Source of the DNA: an uncultured Bryobacterales bacterium
GTDB taxonomy: Bacteria; Acidobacteriota; Terriglobia; Bryobacterales; UBA6623
Reading direction: 5' to 3'
Assembly: GCA_946887065.1 (NCBI GenBank)
Contig: CAMPKL010000167.1
Coordinates: forward strand, 1-7,343
Length of the DNA stretch: 7,343 nt
Numbering within the stretch: the stretch's first letter is position 1; every line of letters begins with the position of its first letter. Shown here piece by piece: positions 5,731 through 7,343 of this stretch. A model generated the notes under the pieces. It was not told the DNA's origin, made no database searches, and was given only the letters and a program-made list of their open reading frames with translations. The translations under genes were made by a program, and so were the position numbers.

Positions 5731-5991
5731 TTTTCGTAACGGATGTCGCGGCTTGTCCCGTTTTGCCGGAGTAAGGTCATCAGCACGTGTCCCTTTGACA
5801 CGATTCGAGATTGCGGCGACGCGTTCGGCGCAAGCAGTCCCAACGCCGCCAACGCAGCTAGTTTTCGATAGCTGACCGGACAAGGGTTGACCTCCTTCCA
5901 CGAACAATGGAACCAATCAACTGCTTCCTCCCGAGGCCGAGGCAGGGTACGGGCCGTGGATCACGATCGCCTTCGAAGATTGGCGCCTGGA
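5731..5991. other. Intergenic stretch without a recognisable gene
   Basis: About 260 bases between the repeat array and the beta-propeller gene. The longest + frame ends at TGA near 5875 and has no recognisable protein motif. It might be a decayed remainder of the gene interrupted at 4892, but nothing shows this. A perfect 6-bp hairpin CGTGTC-CCTTT-GACACG lies at 5786-5802 without a T tract. TTGACC at 5887-5892 is a possible -35 element for the downstream gene, but no good -10 follows. No tRNA-like structure was seen. Confidence 0.5.
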
Positions 5992-6009
5992 ATGCCACGA
6001 TCGAAGGAC

Positions 6010-7343
6010 ATGTTCCGGCGGCTTCTCATCTCCATCGTTTGCTGCATGTCGTTGGCGGCTGCGCTCCACGCGCAGAGCGGCTCCCAACCACGGGGTTTCA
6101 GCGTCCGTGGCTGGAGCACCGTCGCGCCGGCCTACCCCGTCGTGATTGTCCGTGACGTCGCGGCCGCGCCAGACGGCTTCTACGTCGCCGCAGACGTCAG
6201 CGCCGACGACAGAGAAATCGGCCTGATTACGCCGCCCGTCTCCGACATCTACGTCGCGCGGTTCGACTCCTCCGGCTCGCTCGCCTGGTCCACGACCATC
6301 GAAGGCTCCGGCCGGGACACAGCTCGCGCCATCGCCGTCGATCTCGAAGGGTACGTGTACGTGGCGGGCGCGACCCAGTCCGCGGACTTCCCCGTCTTGC
6401 GGTCGCTTGAGCGGCCCCCAGCCCAAGGCGCCCAGGCCGCCTTTCTGTGGAAGATCCATCCCGCCGACGGCGCCGTGGTCTACAGCGCCGTCTTCGGGGC
6501 CGTCGCGACGTCTCCGGGATCGGGGCCGGTCCAGTCCGAGACTCTCGACGTTGCGGTCGACGCCGACGGGACCGCCTACGTCACCGGCTGGACCGGCAGC
6601 TCTCGCTTTCCCGTCACTCCAGACGCGCTCGATTCCGCGTGGCCGGGGCCGGGCGGCTTCGGTTCGAGGCGAACGGCCTTCGTCGCCAAGTTCGCGGCCG
6701 ACGGCGGTCTCCTCTACGCCACGTACCTCGGCGGCGAGAGGGTGTCCTGCGACGGAGGGAGCAACTGCATCCCGGTGTTTCCCTACACGGACGGCGTTCG
6801 AATTGTTCTCGGACCGGCGGGGCGCTTCTTCGTCGCCGGCGTCACTAACACCACCGACTTCCCCGCGACAGCCGGCGCGTTTCAGACCGTATGTCACTGC
6901 CATCGCATGATCGGCGACGTCTTCATCGCGCGCTTCCCGGCCGACGGCCGCACGCTCGAATACGCCACGTACCTTGGCGGCGCTCCCTACGGCTACTCGG
7001 TCTTCCCGTTCGGCCAGGAAGGACTCACCGACCTCGCCATCGACTCTGCCGGCGCGGCCTACGTCTCCGGATGGACCTCCGCTCCCAGCTTCCCCACGAC
7101 CCCGGACGCATTCCAGCGGGAGTTCCATCGCGAAGACGGCCCGGCAAGCTTGGAACCCGCCGGCGTTGACGGTTTCGTAGCCAAGCTCGGCCCCAACGGC
7201 GACGCTCTCGAATTTTCGACCTTCGTCGGCGGCTTCGGAGACGACCGGGTACTGGCTCTGGCCCGCCAGGCCGACGGCGCGCTCGTGTTGAGCGGCACGA
7301 CGGCGGCGGGCGATTTCCCCTTGACCGCCGGCTTTCTCGACCG
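6010..7343 (+). CDS. Secreted SBBP beta-propeller repeat protein, N-terminal part (3' end outside window)
   Basis: The frame is open from ATG 6010 to the end of the window, 444 residues so far. It begins with a signal peptide (MFRRLLISIVCCMSLAAALH, likely cut near AQS, residue 21-23). An in-frame ATG at 5992 would add six residues, MPRSKD. Neither has a well-placed Shine-Dalgarno sequence. The rest is a chain of SBBP-type blades. Strand motifs of the form YVxGxTxSxxFPxTPDAF recur at about 117-129, 190-207, 274-291, 351-368 and 425-442, alternating with AFVAKFAADGGLLYATYLGG-like segments at about 223-242, 303-324 and 387-408. Extra cysteines occur in two loops (247/253 and 295/297). Such proteins are exported, surface-associated and abundant in Solibacter-type acidobacteria, often with Ig-like or sorting domains at the C-terminus. 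No enzymatic role can be seen. The spacing from the repeat array suggests its own promoter. Confidence 0.9.
   Translation, partial: MFRRLLISIVCCMSLAAALHAQSGSQPRGFSVRGWSTVAPAYPVVIVRDVAAAPDGFYVAADVSADDREIGLITPPVSDIYVARFDSSGSLAWSTTIEGSGRDTARAIAVDLEGYVYVAGATQSADFPVLRSLERPPAQGAQAAFLWKIHPADGAVVYSAVFGAVATSPGSGPVQSETLDVAVDADGTAYVTGWTGSSRFPVTPDALDSAWPGPGGFGSRRTAFVAKFAADGGLLYATYLGGERVSCDGGSNCIPVFPYTDGVRIVLGPAGRFFVAGVTNTTDFPATAGAFQTVCHCHRMIGDVFIARFPADGRTLEYATYLGGAPYGYSVFPFGQEGLTDLAIDSAGAAYVSGWTSAPSFPTTPDAFQREFHREDGPASLEPAGVDGFVAKLGPNGDALEFSTFVGGFGDDRVLALARQADGALVLSGTTAAGDFPLTAGFLD

Noticed and set aside
5317..5739. Plus-strand open frames opposite the transposase gene
   Set aside because: Antisense shadows of a gene with intact HUH and Y motifs.
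5786..5802. Hairpin CGTGTC-CCTTT-GACACG as a terminator
   Set aside because: No T tract follows, and no gene on either strand ends just before it. Kept only as a note in the intergenic entry.
5608..5916. N-terminal extension of the transposase up to 5916
   Set aside because: Translated tandem repeats (recurring SGAFR-type units). The family start MPR...HHITQRGN fits 5607.
5917..7128. Long minus-strand open frame (403 codons) opposite the beta-propeller gene
   Set aside because: Arg/Gly/Asp-rich shadow of GC-rich codons. The + strand frame has a signal peptide and clear SBBP repeats across the same DNA.

Overview
The window is GC-rich bacterial DNA that looks like an acidobacterium of the Solibacter/Bryobacter type. 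This rests on three things: an SBBP-type beta-propeller surface protein, a secreted protein joining a carboxypeptidase-regulatory-like domain to TPRs, and an arylsulfatase gene. The taxonomic call is inference from gene content; no rRNA or other marker gene is present.

Left part (1-3315), ordinary well-formed genes: the C-terminal end of an arylsulfatase A-type sulfatase (2-412), then a SulP-family anion transporter with a C-terminal STAS domain on the same strand (about 426-2117). The pair suggests release of sulfate from an organic ester outside the cytoplasm followed by uptake of the anion. Facing them is a secreted TPR protein on the minus strand (2110-3315), whose stop region overlaps the end of the SulP gene by 8 bp.

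Middle part (about 3396-5730), a region shaped by a REP-like repeat family and its transposase. A complete REP-associated tyrosine (Y1/HUH) transposase gene lies on the minus strand (4918-5607). It is flanked by perfect 19-bp inverted copies of a core sequence (4892-4910 against 5632-5650, with a further copy at 5672-5690). A fourth, solitary copy lies 2.2 kb away at 3439-3457. It sits in a 69-bp block that also carries the first six or so codons of the transposase gene without the rest. Between the solitary copy and the transposase are a 5'-truncated fragment resembling the C-terminus of a lipase-type alpha/beta-hydrolase (3482-3943), an unrecognised membrane-anchored protein (3960-4745), and the first 50 codons of a secreted-protein gene (from 4742) that runs directly into the left inverted repeat. 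Short tandem duplications lie on the outer side of the repeat core at every outer boundary.

Right part (5731-7343): about 260 bp without a convincing gene, then the N-terminal 444 residues of a secreted SBBP beta-propeller protein (start 6010, or 5992) that runs off the window.

The most interesting material is the repeat/transposase unit: its end structure, the inclusion of transposase start codons in the solitary repeat, and the two broken genes beside it.
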